Part shown: piece after piece, positions 36,350-45,141 of the stretch
Layout of the letters: each line of letters opens with the position of its first letter
How positions within the stretch are numbered: position 1 is the first letter of the stretch
DNA from: Planctomycetota bacterium
Lineage (GTDB): Bacteria; Planctomycetota; SZUA-567
Assembly (NCBI GenBank): GCA_020060765.1
Contig: JAGUZQ010000106.1
Coordinates: 1-64,000, forward strand
DNA length: 64,000 nt
Direction: 5' to 3'
Position numbers and translations under genes: made by a program
Notes under the pieces: generated by a model
What the model saw: the letters and a program-made list of their open reading frames with translations, nothing else
Told to the model about the DNA's origin: nothing
Database searches by the model: none

Positions 36350-36775
36350 CTAATATTTTTTTGCCTGCAAATTCCAAGTCTTTCCCGATTGACGACGCAA
36401 CCGGCGACTTGCCTTGATAGCTTTATCGACCAAAAGGTTGACGTAGTTCCAGTCAAAAGGTTTATGCAGGTAGCCAAAACAGTCAGATTCCAAAGCTTTT
36501 TTTAAAACTTCGTCTGTTCCATAAGCGGTAATCACGATACAGGGGATTTTCTGTTCAATATGAGCGGCGTGATGGATCAGGGAAAAACCGTCCATCTCCG
36601 GCATCATGATATCAGTCACCAGCACGTCCCAGTATTCCTTGCGCAAGGCGGCCAAGGCTGCGTTAGGCGAGCTAAACGTAATAACATCAATATCTTCCCG
36701 CTTTATGTGAAGCTGAAAAAGTTCCAGTATCTCTGGCTCGTCGTCTACCACCATTATCCTGTACAATTTTTCCAT
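36350..36775 (-). CDS. Single-domain response regulator
   Basis: 141 residues from ATG 36775; the longer frame to 36829 overlaps the promoter and is rejected. It is one receiver domain with VVDDEPE, the phosphoacceptor in VTDIMMPEMDG, Thr in VITAYG and Lys in LHKPF. There is no output domain apart from a short basic tail (KASRRLRRQSGKTW). It lies 24 bp before the coiled-coil gene and probably leads that operon. Acts by protein contact in a phosphorelay; the kinase is not adjacent. Confidence 0.9.
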   Translation of the reverse strand: MEKLYRIMVVDDEPEILELFQLHIKREDIDVITFSSPNAALAALRKEYWDVLVTDIMMPEMDGFSLIHHAAHIEQKIPCIVITAYGTDEVLKKALESDCFGYLHKPFDWNYVNLLVDKAIKASRRLRRQSGKTWNLQAKKY

Positions 36776-36820
36776 CCTTATCTTCGGCGTAAAAAACCAC
36801 ACACCGTCCTCAACCAGTTC

Positions 36821-36850
36821 ATAATACATATTATATTAAAACCCTGTCAA
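36821..36850 (-). promoter_or_regulatory. Strong sigma-70-like promoter of the response-regulator operon
   Basis: Minus strand TTGACA (36850-36845), 18-nt spacer, TATTAT (36826-36821). The transcription start near 36814 supports the start codon at 36775. Confidence 0.7.
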
Positions 36851-37056
36851 GACCGATTCGTCAAATTTACTGTTTTTCCGCAAAAGGATTTTTTCGTCTT
36901 TCCGAAAAAAATTGACGCTATAGCCTGTTCCTTGGTTGCGATTCCAACCATTAGTGATATCATTTAATAGGAATTAACAGATAGCGATTGCAGAAATATT
37001 GGGAAAGCCGATAAGCCATTATGCTATCCTGCCATTAACCAACTCCGGAGACCGCC

Positions 37057-37491
37057 ATGACGGAAAAACAGAAATGCGCCGATAACAAGGACTGGTATTC
37101 CATTCCCGAGGCAGCGGAATACCTGGGCATCAGCAAGCCCACCATCTTCCGCTGGATGAAAAGCGGCCTGCTGTCTTACTATAAGGTCGGCGGCTCCACC
37201 CGTTTTTCGCGGGAAGGGCTGGACGCGGTGATCGAGAAAAATACCGGCCAGCGCGAAGCGGAAAAAGCCGCCGGGGCGTGCGCCTGCTGCGGCAACGATT
37301 TTCTCGCCCCCGGCACGCTGCAGGGCACAGGCAGGCTGTACTTCCGGCCTGAGCACAGCAAGTTCTGGAGCCTGGAGGAAGCGCTGGTGCCGATAGTAGC
37401 CCGGGTCTGCACCGCCTGCGGCTACGTGCAGATGCACGCCGACACGGAAAAACTTGTACGACTCCTGCCGAAGACAGAAGAAGATAAATAG
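37057..37491 (+). CDS. Excisionase-type HTH protein with zinc ribbon
   Basis: 144 residues, GGAG before the ATG. Residues about 12-62 are a MerR-like/HTH_17 helix-turn-helix (YSIPEAAEYLGISKPTIFRW, then YYKVGGSTRFSREGLDAV). Residues about 75-130 hold two cysteine pairs (CACCGN and CTACGY) spaced like a zinc ribbon. HTH_17 proteins are excisionases or small regulators; the zinc ribbon is an unusual addition. No phage genes are adjacent (the prophage is 9 kb away), so a housekeeping regulator is more likely. Confidence 0.75.
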   Translation: MTEKQKCADNKDWYSIPEAAEYLGISKPTIFRWMKSGLLSYYKVGGSTRFSREGLDAVIEKNTGQREAEKAAGACACCGNDFLAPGTLQGTGRLYFRPEHSKFWSLEEALVPIVARVCTACGYVQMHADTEKLVRLLPKTEEDK

Positions 37492-37532
37492 GGCATGCTC
37501 ATCACTCCCCTGCCCTGCTCATAGGAGAACCT

Positions 37533-38522
37533 ATGCGGCCACTAAGCCTCCTTTTTCTTCTCTGCCTGTGCCTGCCTGGATGCGAGGACATTGACAACGA
37601 TATCGACGACGGCGAGCCTCTCGTATACGATGCCAGAACTCAAAATTATTTGCGCCTGCATGAATATGGCAAAGACGTAACTGTCGAAAGTTCCGTGATC
37701 TGCGAAAAGTTCCTGGCGGTCGAATGCTTTTCCGCCGACGGCGACCGCTTGTCATGCATTTACTGCGACGGCAACGGCCTACCCATAAGCGAAACGTGGT
37801 ATTATATATTCATGGATTGCGACCTTAAAGATGCTCCTGCGGACTGGAGCAGAGGGGGTTCCTCCTGCTTCTGGTGGTCACACTCTCAACCCGCGAAAGA
37901 CGACCGCCGGATACTTGAATATTCCAAAATTACATTCACCGACGGCATACTTACAGACAGCGAATACCATCGCTTTATCAGGGGATCTGCCCGTGCTAGT
38001 TATGAGTACTACCCCACCGGGATGCTGAAAAAAGTCACATTGTTCGGCTCCCCCCCTCCTGGGGTTAAAGCTATCTTCAAAAGCGCAAAACCAAGAAAAG
38101 AATACCTCGAATACAGGCGGGTGATTACGATTGAGCCAAACGGCAACGAGGAAAAACACGAGTTTTTTCAAGGCGACAATCTGCTGAAAACAACGATCAG
38201 AAAAGGGCCGCTGGTCGACGTTTCGGTTGAACCGCTAGACGGCGGCGGATGGCGCATCAAAGGCGAAATACTGCGCAACTACCGCAGACGCTTTCCGACC
38301 TTCTTCACCTTTACCGCCAATCTGTCCGCCGACTGGGAAATTCTGGCATTGAGCGGAGAAACAAACCAATACGAATGGGGCAAATACGGTTATGTTAGCC
38401 CCTTTGAAGAATCGGAGGAGGCTGAATTTCTGCGAGAGATCGAAAGATACAGCGGCATTACGAAAGAGCGTTTTAGCGATCTTTTGCGGAGCCACGTCAC
38501 TGGCGTCGAAGAGCGAAAATAA
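37533..38522 (+). CDS. Lipoprotein of unknown function
   Basis: 329 residues with a lipoprotein signal (MRPLSLLFLLCLCLPGC) and AGGAG upstream. The mature part begins acidic (DIDNDIDDGE) and looks beta-rich, with repeat-like stretches (RLSCIYCDGNGLPISETWYY, ASYEYYPTGMLKKVTLFG) recalling MORN-type toxin/antitoxin repeats of the kind G-x-L-K-x-x. The family is not recognised. It probably sits in the outer membrane or periplasm. It lies 42 bp after the HTH gene and may be co-transcribed. Confidence 0.7.
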   Translation: MRPLSLLFLLCLCLPGCEDIDNDIDDGEPLVYDARTQNYLRLHEYGKDVTVESSVICEKFLAVECFSADGDRLSCIYCDGNGLPISETWYYIFMDCDLKDAPADWSRGGSSCFWWSHSQPAKDDRRILEYSKITFTDGILTDSEYHRFIRGSARASYEYYPTGMLKKVTLFGSPPPGVKAIFKSAKPRKEYLEYRRVITIEPNGNEEKHEFFQGDNLLKTTIRKGPLVDVSVEPLDGGGWRIKGEILRNYRRRFPTFFTFTANLSADWEILALSGETNQYEWGKYGYVSPFEESEEAEFLREIERYSGITKERFSDLLRSHVTGVEERK

Positions 38523-38606
38523 CGAGAGCGCATGCAGTTGCCAGCCTGCTGGCCGCAGTCATAATACTCCTGCCTCTATCATAGCCATACCGTATTTCAA
38601 AATGAG

Positions 38607-38636
38607 TTGGACGTATCCGCCTGCAACAATTATACT
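38607..38636 (+). promoter_or_regulatory. Possible promoter for the membrane receiver gene
   Basis: TTGGAC (38607-38612), 18-nt spacer, TATACT (38631-38636). The -10 is good, the -35 weak. It makes a GTG start at 38645 unlikely and favours ATG 38690. Confidence 0.35.
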
Positions 38637-38689
38637 CTCCGGCGGTGCCTGCGTTGTTTAATAGGAAAATAACTCTTTCGGACATTTTC

Positions 38690-40264
38690 ATGATCGCGCT
38701 AATCCTTGCCCGCAAAAACATCTATTACGTCGGCCTGATGTGGGGGGGCTGCGGCATCGTGATGTCTGGTTTGCTGGCCGGAACGTTGCAGCAGGCGGGG
38801 AAAACGCTGGGGCTGGAAAACATCATTGACGCCTCCTATCACTACCATATCTCCGCCGTCATCGCCGCGCTGGTCGCAATCCTGGCGCTGTTTTTCTTCG
38901 GCATTCGCAAACAGCGCTCGCGCCACCATGAATCGCTGACCGATCTGTTCGGCGCGCTGCTGTTTTTCGACTTTATCGCGCTGCTGCTGGGCGCGGGAGC
39001 GTCGTTCGGCGTCGGTTGGTTCAAGGAGGTTTTTGACGCCACCCAGGGTCGTTTCATGGACGCCAACGACATCCACGCCGACGTCAGCGGCATCATGCAG
39101 CAAACCATTTTTTCCCTGACCCTGCTGCTGCCGCCGCACGTTTTTTTCTGGATGTTCGGCGAATTCCTGCGCCGCACGCTGGTCGGCCTGGCGACGCCGA
39201 CGGCCGCGCGCAAATTTCTCGACAAAGCCAGGGAGACTGAAGCCCGGCTGGCGGAATCCCGGTTGCAGATAACTGCCCAATATAAATCCGCCTCGCGGCT
39301 GGAACAGGAAATCGCCTGCCTGGAACAGGAATGGGCGATACTGGGCGAAGCGGCGCAAAACTCCCCGGCCGGCCTGTCGGTGAAAAAAGCGGTGCAGGAG
39401 AAACAGGATCGCCTGCAAGCGTCGCTGGCGAAAATCATGCTGCTGGAAAAGGAAAATCAGAACCTGCGAAACTCCCTGAACCTGTTACAAAAATCCGCCG
39501 GAACCGGCTCGCAGCTTCTGCGGCTGGAAATAAGCGGCCTGATTTCCCGCTCCCTTAACAACGCCGGAATCGTCGCCCAGACCCAGACCCTGCTGGATAA
39601 AATGGCGAAAAGCTCCGCCAACGTACTGGGCGCGGAATTGGTAAAGACCAATTTCCCGCAGGCGACAACTCCTGTCTCTGCCAACGATGGACAGGCCGAA
39701 CTCGCTGCTTTACGGGACACCTTGAAAATCAGGGAGGAACAGGCCGGGGAAATGGAGCGTGAAATAGCTTCTCTGCGCACTTTGGCTGCCGATTACCAGG
39801 CGCAAATCGCCGATCTGTCGCCGCAGCGTGTTGCTAAAATCGAAGAAACCGTGCAGATTCTGAAACGTAAAGTGCTGCTGGTAGATGATGACCGCAGCCT
39901 GATCCGGATGATGACTGCGGCGCTGAACGAAACCGGGCTGATCGAAGCGACTCCGTCACTCAGCGCGATTGAAGCGATTGAAATGCTGCGGCAAGCCGGG
40001 AGACGCCCGGATCTGATTATTCTGGACATAAAAATGCCTAATTTTTCCGGCCCTGAATTTTTCGCCTCACTGCAAAAAAGCAAGAAATTCGCCCAGGTTC
40101 CCATTATTTTCTGCTCCGGCTGCCCGCCTGAAACCGTGCCGGAACTGGCAAACCTTGACTATGCCGCCTATATCCGCAAACCCTTCAGCTTGAGCAATTT
40201 CCAGAAAACAGTGTTCGAGCATCTGGGGCTATCGGTACCGGCGAGCGCCTCCACGGTCGGCTAA
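38690..40264 (+). CDS. Membrane protein with coiled coil and C-terminal receiver domain
   Basis: 524 residues. Four membrane helices occupy about 1-160 (VGLMWGGCGIVMSGLLAGTL, LFFDFIALLLGAGASFGVGW). A long coiled coil follows (about 180-380). The C-terminal receiver (about 400-515) keeps VDDDRS, the phosphoacceptor in ILDIKMPNFSG, Ser in CSG and Lys in RKPFS. There is no kinase or output domain, so the receiver is tethered to the membrane and probably controls a partner through the coil. The helix region around 20-160 resembles MotA/ExbB-type helices only loosely. No cognate kinase nearby. Start uncertain (GTG 38645 possible). Confidence 0.75.
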   Translation: MIALILARKNIYYVGLMWGGCGIVMSGLLAGTLQQAGKTLGLENIIDASYHYHISAVIAALVAILALFFFGIRKQRSRHHESLTDLFGALLFFDFIALLLGAGASFGVGWFKEVFDATQGRFMDANDIHADVSGIMQQTIFSLTLLLPPHVFFWMFGEFLRRTLVGLATPTAARKFLDKARETEARLAESRLQITAQYKSASRLEQEIACLEQEWAILGEAAQNSPAGLSVKKAVQEKQDRLQASLAKIMLLEKENQNLRNSLNLLQKSAGTGSQLLRLEISGLISRSLNNAGIVAQTQTLLDKMAKSSANVLGAELVKTNFPQATTPVSANDGQAELAALRDTLKIREEQAGEMEREIASLRTLAADYQAQIADLSPQRVAKIEETVQILKRKVLLVDDDRSLIRMMTAALNETGLIEATPSLSAIEAIEMLRQAGRRPDLIILDIKMPNFSGPEFFASLQKSKKFAQVPIIFCSGCPPETVPELANLDYAAYIRKPFSLSNFQKTVFEHLGLSVPASASTVG

Positions 40265-40344
40265 CTTTTCACATTTTATTTCGGCAGACACTTTCGTAAT
40301 CCACCACGATACCTTTATATACTCCACCGCCTTTTCAAATACGT

Positions 40345-43086
40345 CTACTTCTCTTTTCTGGCAGCAAGGAATTCCTGCAGAGTTTCCACCGGCGGCAGCG
40401 AATCGCAAGCCACCAGCGTCACCGGTTTCCAGATGCCGCCCATACCGGCGCGATTATAAACCCGCACCGCGACCAGGTTTTTCTCCCCCGGTTTCAGGAA
40501 AGGCTTGGCGTCGAACACGAACGGGCGATCCCAGGTAGCGCCTGCCCCGACTCCGGCGGTTTTGTCGTTATGGGTGAAAGCCGGTTGGCCATTGATAAAC
40601 ACTTCCGCATCCTCGTCCACCGCGCCGAACAATAGCAGCGCGTGCTGGCGTTCCGCGAAAGCGGCGGGAATTTCCAGCGTCTGCCGATACCACCCGTAAC
40701 CGGTGTATTCGGGAAAGCCCTGCGACTCCCAGCCGTTGCCGAGGTCGGAGCGGACTTCCTTCCAGTCGGCGTCGGCGGTTTCAGGCAGATGCCATTTCTT
40801 TTCCAAACCATCCTGCTGCGGCGCAGTGGCGAAACGCCAGGCAGGAGCCAGCGGCAAAACCGCCAGTTTCCCCGCATTTTCAGCTTCGACCAGTTCCGCC
40901 GCGTTGGCGGAGAGTTTCTGATCTTTAAGATCAAGCAAAGGTTTCCACTCCGCCATCAGTTCGTCCCAGGCTTCCTGCGCAATCCGCTGCCAGTGCGGCA
41001 TGAACATATATGGCTTCTTGAAGGCGTAAAAAGCATCCCGGCTGGCGGAAAGTTCCTTCACTTCCGCCTGGATAGCGGCGAGAGCCTCTTTTTGTTTAGC
41101 CTCGTCCTTGCGATTTTCCACCGCGCAGGCATAGCGTTCCAGAATCGTTATCCAGCGTTGCATTATGACGCAACCAGCCAGGAGTTCGGGATTATTCACC
41201 TTTTTCGCGCGCGCGGTCGCCTCCTCGCAGACGGCACGCACCCGAGACATCTCCTCATGCGTGGCGAATTCAAAGCCTTTGTACGGCCAGTTGCCGCCGC
41301 CCTTGCCGGTGAAATATTTGACAATCGGCTTGACTATGGATTCGGTCAAGCTGTTGTTGCCGTGGCCGTTGCTGAAGCCTCGCGCAGCATATTCCGTCAT
41401 GGCGATAATACGCGCTGTTTCCTCCGGTTGGTCGAGGTTTTTCCGCACCGCCCACGCAAGAGCAAATTGCTCGGGAGTGCGACCGTCCCGGTTCCAGAGA
41501 AATTCCGCCATGGCCTGGCCGTTGAAATCGTGCATGTAATGGCTGGATGGCAGATGCTGCACGACGAATTCCATTCCCCTGTCGACCGCCTCCGCCGCCA
41601 GCAGCTTGCAGTACACGGGTGTCTGGAACGGGTACATCATCAGCCCTTGGTAGCAGTGAGATGCGGTAGGGCTGGGAGTTGAACCGACGGTGTAGCCCAT
41701 CCGTTGCATCTCCATCACCGACGGCGGAAGATTGTATTTCTGGAAAGTAGTCTTATAGGTCATGGTGCCGTGATAGAAATTAAGCAGTACATCTTTAGGC
41801 ACGTATTTCAGCAACTCGAGGTTGTAGTCGTAAGAGCCCTGGGTCAAGCCCAGCATGATGCGGAAATTGGGATTAACCTGCTTGGCCTTGGCGTAGGCGT
41901 TCATCAGCAATTCGGTTTCCCGCAGAAACGCCTGGCGCGGGTCGCCTTTGCATTTGGGGCAGTGACAGACGCCGCGAGAGCCTTCGATTTCCGACAGCCA
42001 CAGATCTGCGAAGTCAAACTGCTTGGCGAGGGATACCAGATAGTTATCAAATATTTCATCCATTTTCGGCGCGTTCAGACAGAATACCGGAAACTCCTTG
42101 GCCGCTTTTGCATCCGGAGTCGCGGCAATACCCGGATACTTTTCGACCAGCTTCTTGTTTCGTAGAAAAGGCGCGGTCAGATGACTTGTGCCGGGATAAA
42201 CCCATACTCCGTATTTTTTTCCCAAGCCGATCGTATCCTGGGGAAAATACCATTCCGCCGCCAGGTTTTCATCCTTGTCCAAAACCGGCCTGACCGCCCA
42301 CGCCTCGCAGAGGTTGTATTTCCAGCCGGAAAAATCGCGGATTGTTTTTTCATAGTTAGGGATGTCCTGCTCAACCGGAATGCCCCAATTACGACTAAGC
42401 ACTGTCCACGAGCCGCGCCACTTCACGTCCGGCCAGTCAACGATTTCGATCTCCGGCACGATCAGCCCTTCCTTGCCCGACAAACTGTCCAGCAACTGCC
42501 CGCAAGTCAGCAAGCCGTAATACAAGCCGCTTTCGGCGTTGGCGGCGATGTAGACGGTGGAAACTCCGTCCACCGTTAATGCGCGCAGGATATAAGCCTG
42601 CTCCGGGTTCGGCCTTTCCGCCAGGTATTGCGCGTCGATCAGTCCCTTCTCCGCCGCCTGCTTCAACTCCGGATGGCTGCCGACCAGACCGACCACGATT
42701 TTCCATGTATAAGGCATGGCCAAGTGTTCGTTGCTGTGGTGTAGCGGCGCGAACTTCTCTCCCCACTTGGTCGAGAAATCAGCCAGCATCTGCTTGGTAG
42801 TTTCGTTCTCCCCCAAGTCATGCACCAGCAGCGCCGTATTTGCCTCGACGCCGAACGCGGTGTTGCGCAGGCGCAGTTCCTGCGGCAGGGGAAAGAGGAA
42901 TTGTCTGACTCTCTCCCGCTGCTCGGCAGTAAGTGCGACGGTCTCGATCGCCGCTTGTGGTTTGGCAGTCTCCTGATTCTGTGGTGGAGCGAAAGCCTCT
43001 TCCCCGCATCCTGCGGAGACAGTCGCCAGCAGCAGAAAGGAAAGAACAAAGCCGGGGATGTGTTTTCTGGTTTGATGGTTGCTCAT
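40345..43086 (-). CDS. Lipoprotein GH20/DUF4838-like glycosidase with jelly-roll domain
   Basis: 913 residues with a lipoprotein signal (lipobox VSAGC). An N-terminal GH20b-type alpha/beta domain (about 60-220; YYGLLTCGQLLDSL) leads to a TIM-barrel-like region starting IVDWPDVKWRGSW. This includes WLSEIEGSRGVCHCPKC, where the Cys pair pattern is typical of DUF4838 proteins and the Glu is the candidate acid. The C-terminal part (about 760-890) is a galactose-binding-like jelly roll (LLLFGAVDEDAEVFINGQ). It probably acts on an amino sugar or uronic acid glycan at the surface. It is last in the sigma/FecR-pseudopilin/CE7 operon, 48 bp after the esterase gene. Confidence 0.65.
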   Translation of the reverse strand: MSNHQTRKHIPGFVLSFLLLATVSAGCGEEAFAPPQNQETAKPQAAIETVALTAEQRERVRQFLFPLPQELRLRNTAFGVEANTALLVHDLGENETTKQMLADFSTKWGEKFAPLHHSNEHLAMPYTWKIVVGLVGSHPELKQAAEKGLIDAQYLAERPNPEQAYILRALTVDGVSTVYIAANAESGLYYGLLTCGQLLDSLSGKEGLIVPEIEIVDWPDVKWRGSWTVLSRNWGIPVEQDIPNYEKTIRDFSGWKYNLCEAWAVRPVLDKDENLAAEWYFPQDTIGLGKKYGVWVYPGTSHLTAPFLRNKKLVEKYPGIAATPDAKAAKEFPVFCLNAPKMDEIFDNYLVSLAKQFDFADLWLSEIEGSRGVCHCPKCKGDPRQAFLRETELLMNAYAKAKQVNPNFRIMLGLTQGSYDYNLELLKYVPKDVLLNFYHGTMTYKTTFQKYNLPPSVMEMQRMGYTVGSTPSPTASHCYQGLMMYPFQTPVYCKLLAAEAVDRGMEFVVQHLPSSHYMHDFNGQAMAEFLWNRDGRTPEQFALAWAVRKNLDQPEETARIIAMTEYAARGFSNGHGNNSLTESIVKPIVKYFTGKGGGNWPYKGFEFATHEEMSRVRAVCEEATARAKKVNNPELLAGCVIMQRWITILERYACAVENRKDEAKQKEALAAIQAEVKELSASRDAFYAFKKPYMFMPHWQRIAQEAWDELMAEWKPLLDLKDQKLSANAAELVEAENAGKLAVLPLAPAWRFATAPQQDGLEKKWHLPETADADWKEVRSDLGNGWESQGFPEYTGYGWYRQTLEIPAAFAERQHALLLFGAVDEDAEVFINGQPAFTHNDKTAGVGAGATWDRPFVFDAKPFLKPGEKNLVAVRVYNRAGMGGIWKPVTLVACDSLPPVETLQEFLAARKEK

Positions 43087-43134
43087 GCCGTCTCCTTGAA
43101 TAATCGAAAAAGTACATAGACCCGTGACAAGTCA

Positions 43135-45096
43135 TCATTCCGCAAGCAAATACTTGGCGATCCACTCGGCTTTTACCTTGATAAAATCCGGCCCCTGGAC
43201 GCAGTGGAATCCCAGCGGGTAACAGAACTGGCGTTTCTCGATATCGCCCAGGTTGTTGTACATCGCTGCAATACCTTCTGGAACCGTGCAGTAATCCGTG
43301 AATCCATTGCTCACCAGTACGGGGCATTTTATCATCGGCGCAAAGTTGGCCATGTCGAAGTAGCGCATCACCCCCAGGACTTTCTCGCGGGAGAGTTCTG
43401 GCTTGGCTTTGGCCATCTGCAGGAAACTCGGAAAATGAGAGATTGAAATATCGCAGGTGATCTCGTAGGCGCAGAAGGCGGGCGTCACCGATATTGCCAG
43501 GCATATTCGCTTGTTCAGCGCCGGGGTAACCAGCGCCGCCCCGCCGCCCTGCGAGCCACCAGATATCCCGATGCGTTCAGCGTTGATGTCTGGACGCTCT
43601 GCCAGATATTCCACCACCCGGTATAAATCCTGGAAAGCGTTACGGTGATAATAGGTTTCCTTACTTTCCAGTCCCATGTTCAAAAGATAGGTTTCGTAAT
43701 CGTGGAGTTCCCGGCTGTGACCCTGTCCCCGCATGTTATGGGCATAGGTTGCCAACCCCTGCCCGCTCATGTCGACAGGCTCGCATCCCCCACGATTAGA
43801 GCCGGTATAGCCGTGGACTATGATCAGGCAGGGGAAAGGCTTGCCGTCGGCGCGTTTGGGAGGCAACGTCAGAAAGCCAACCGTGGGTATCCCGTCAGCC
43901 CCGTTCAACACCAATCGGTAAACCCGGCTGCCGTTAGGATTTTCGCGCAGCAACTTTTCTTCCGGTCGGATCGGGATCGCGTCTGATTCCCGGATCACCC
44001 CGTCCCAGAATTTCTTGAAATCCTCCGGCGGGAGTTCCTGCATGGTGTTGGTCAGAATGCCGCCGGGGATGGGAAAAAACTGCTGGCGGCTCGCGAAAGG
44101 ATAATATGTGTCCCTTACCTTGACAACACCCTTTACCTTCAGCACTTTTCGCGCCCATCGAGGCAACAGCGCCTCTTCCGGAATACGGTTGTCGCCGTTA
44201 TGCAACGTGTCCAGTTTTACCGTGAAAGCCTGTTCCGGTTCCTGCTTGGGCGTGAAAACAATTTCCGCTGTCGCCATTTTCTCCCATGCCGGATTGATAG
44301 TGAGATTCAGCGATACAAAACCGCCTTCGTCATAATCCATCACCACGTCCGGGATAAATCCGAAAGACGAGTTCCAGATTTCCGCCGTTCCCGGCTGTTC
44401 ATCTGCTACGCAGGTGGCAAAGGTGGATTGCCGATTGTAATCGTAACCGGCGGGGGAATAAAATTGTTTTTGCACGCCGCCGTCCCGGTCGTTAATGCCG
44501 ACGGCAAGGCGTACAGGCTCCTGGGGAGCGGAACCGTTTTCCCGCAGCAAGGCCCACGGCAGGAGAATTTCATAAACAGACTTGTTTCCGTTGCGGGTGA
44601 ATCTGACGTCTGCCAGCGCCAGCCTGTCCAGCATAAGTTGGGTTGCGTCCGCCAACGTGACCTTTACCGGTATGTCACGCAAGCGCTTGCCGGAATTTTT
44701 GGAATACCACTCCGCGCGACCCTTGCCGTTCCAGTCGAAAAAGACGAACTGCTGTTCCTCAAACCAGAATTCGACCGAATCGTAAAGATACGGTTCCCGC
44801 TCTCCCTCGCCCGGATTGCCGGAGGGCGGCGCATGTTCCGTATCTGCGGTTTCCACCTTCAGCAACAGCCCCGCCTGCCGCCAGGCGATTTTGAACCAGG
44901 CTTCGTAATCGGCGTATTTTTCGCCGGAGCGGCATTTGTCGATCGGTATAGCGGGAATGCTTTCCCATGTTTCCGGAGAGACGGCATCACTGCCCTGCCC
45001 AGTTATTTTCTTGATCTTGTAGTTTTCCGGTTCCCCTGCCGCCGCAACCGAGTAACCCAGGCTGAGCGCCATTGCGTAAATTATGATGAAGCGCAT
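43135..45096 (-). CDS. Secreted CE7-type acetyl esterase with CBM9-like N-terminus
   Basis: 653 residues from ATG 45096 (GGAGAAT 7 nt upstream); a TTG at 45108 is rejected. Signal peptide about 1-20. Residues about 30-260 resemble a CBM9/DOMON carbohydrate-binding domain (DYEAWFKIAWRQAGLLLKVE, EFWFEEQQ). The C-terminal alpha/beta-hydrolase (about 350-650) is like acetyl xylan esterase CE7: nucleophile in GISGGSQGGG, Asp in NGFTDYCTVPEG, His in GFHCVQGP. It would remove acetyl groups from a glycan in the periplasm. Same operon as the GH20-like enzyme. Confidence 0.8.
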   Translation of the reverse strand: MRFIIIYAMALSLGYSVAAAGEPENYKIKKITGQGSDAVSPETWESIPAIPIDKCRSGEKYADYEAWFKIAWRQAGLLLKVETADTEHAPPSGNPGEGEREPYLYDSVEFWFEEQQFVFFDWNGKGRAEWYSKNSGKRLRDIPVKVTLADATQLMLDRLALADVRFTRNGNKSVYEILLPWALLRENGSAPQEPVRLAVGINDRDGGVQKQFYSPAGYDYNRQSTFATCVADEQPGTAEIWNSSFGFIPDVVMDYDEGGFVSLNLTINPAWEKMATAEIVFTPKQEPEQAFTVKLDTLHNGDNRIPEEALLPRWARKVLKVKGVVKVRDTYYPFASRQQFFPIPGGILTNTMQELPPEDFKKFWDGVIRESDAIPIRPEEKLLRENPNGSRVYRLVLNGADGIPTVGFLTLPPKRADGKPFPCLIIVHGYTGSNRGGCEPVDMSGQGLATYAHNMRGQGHSRELHDYETYLLNMGLESKETYYHRNAFQDLYRVVEYLAERPDINAERIGISGGSQGGGAALVTPALNKRICLAISVTPAFCAYEITCDISISHFPSFLQMAKAKPELSREKVLGVMRYFDMANFAPMIKCPVLVSNGFTDYCTVPEGIAAMYNNLGDIEKRQFCYPLGFHCVQGPDFIKVKAEWIAKYLLAE

Positions 45097-45141
45097 GAGA
45101 TTCTCCAATCCAATAAAATCAATCAGAACGGAACTGGCTAT

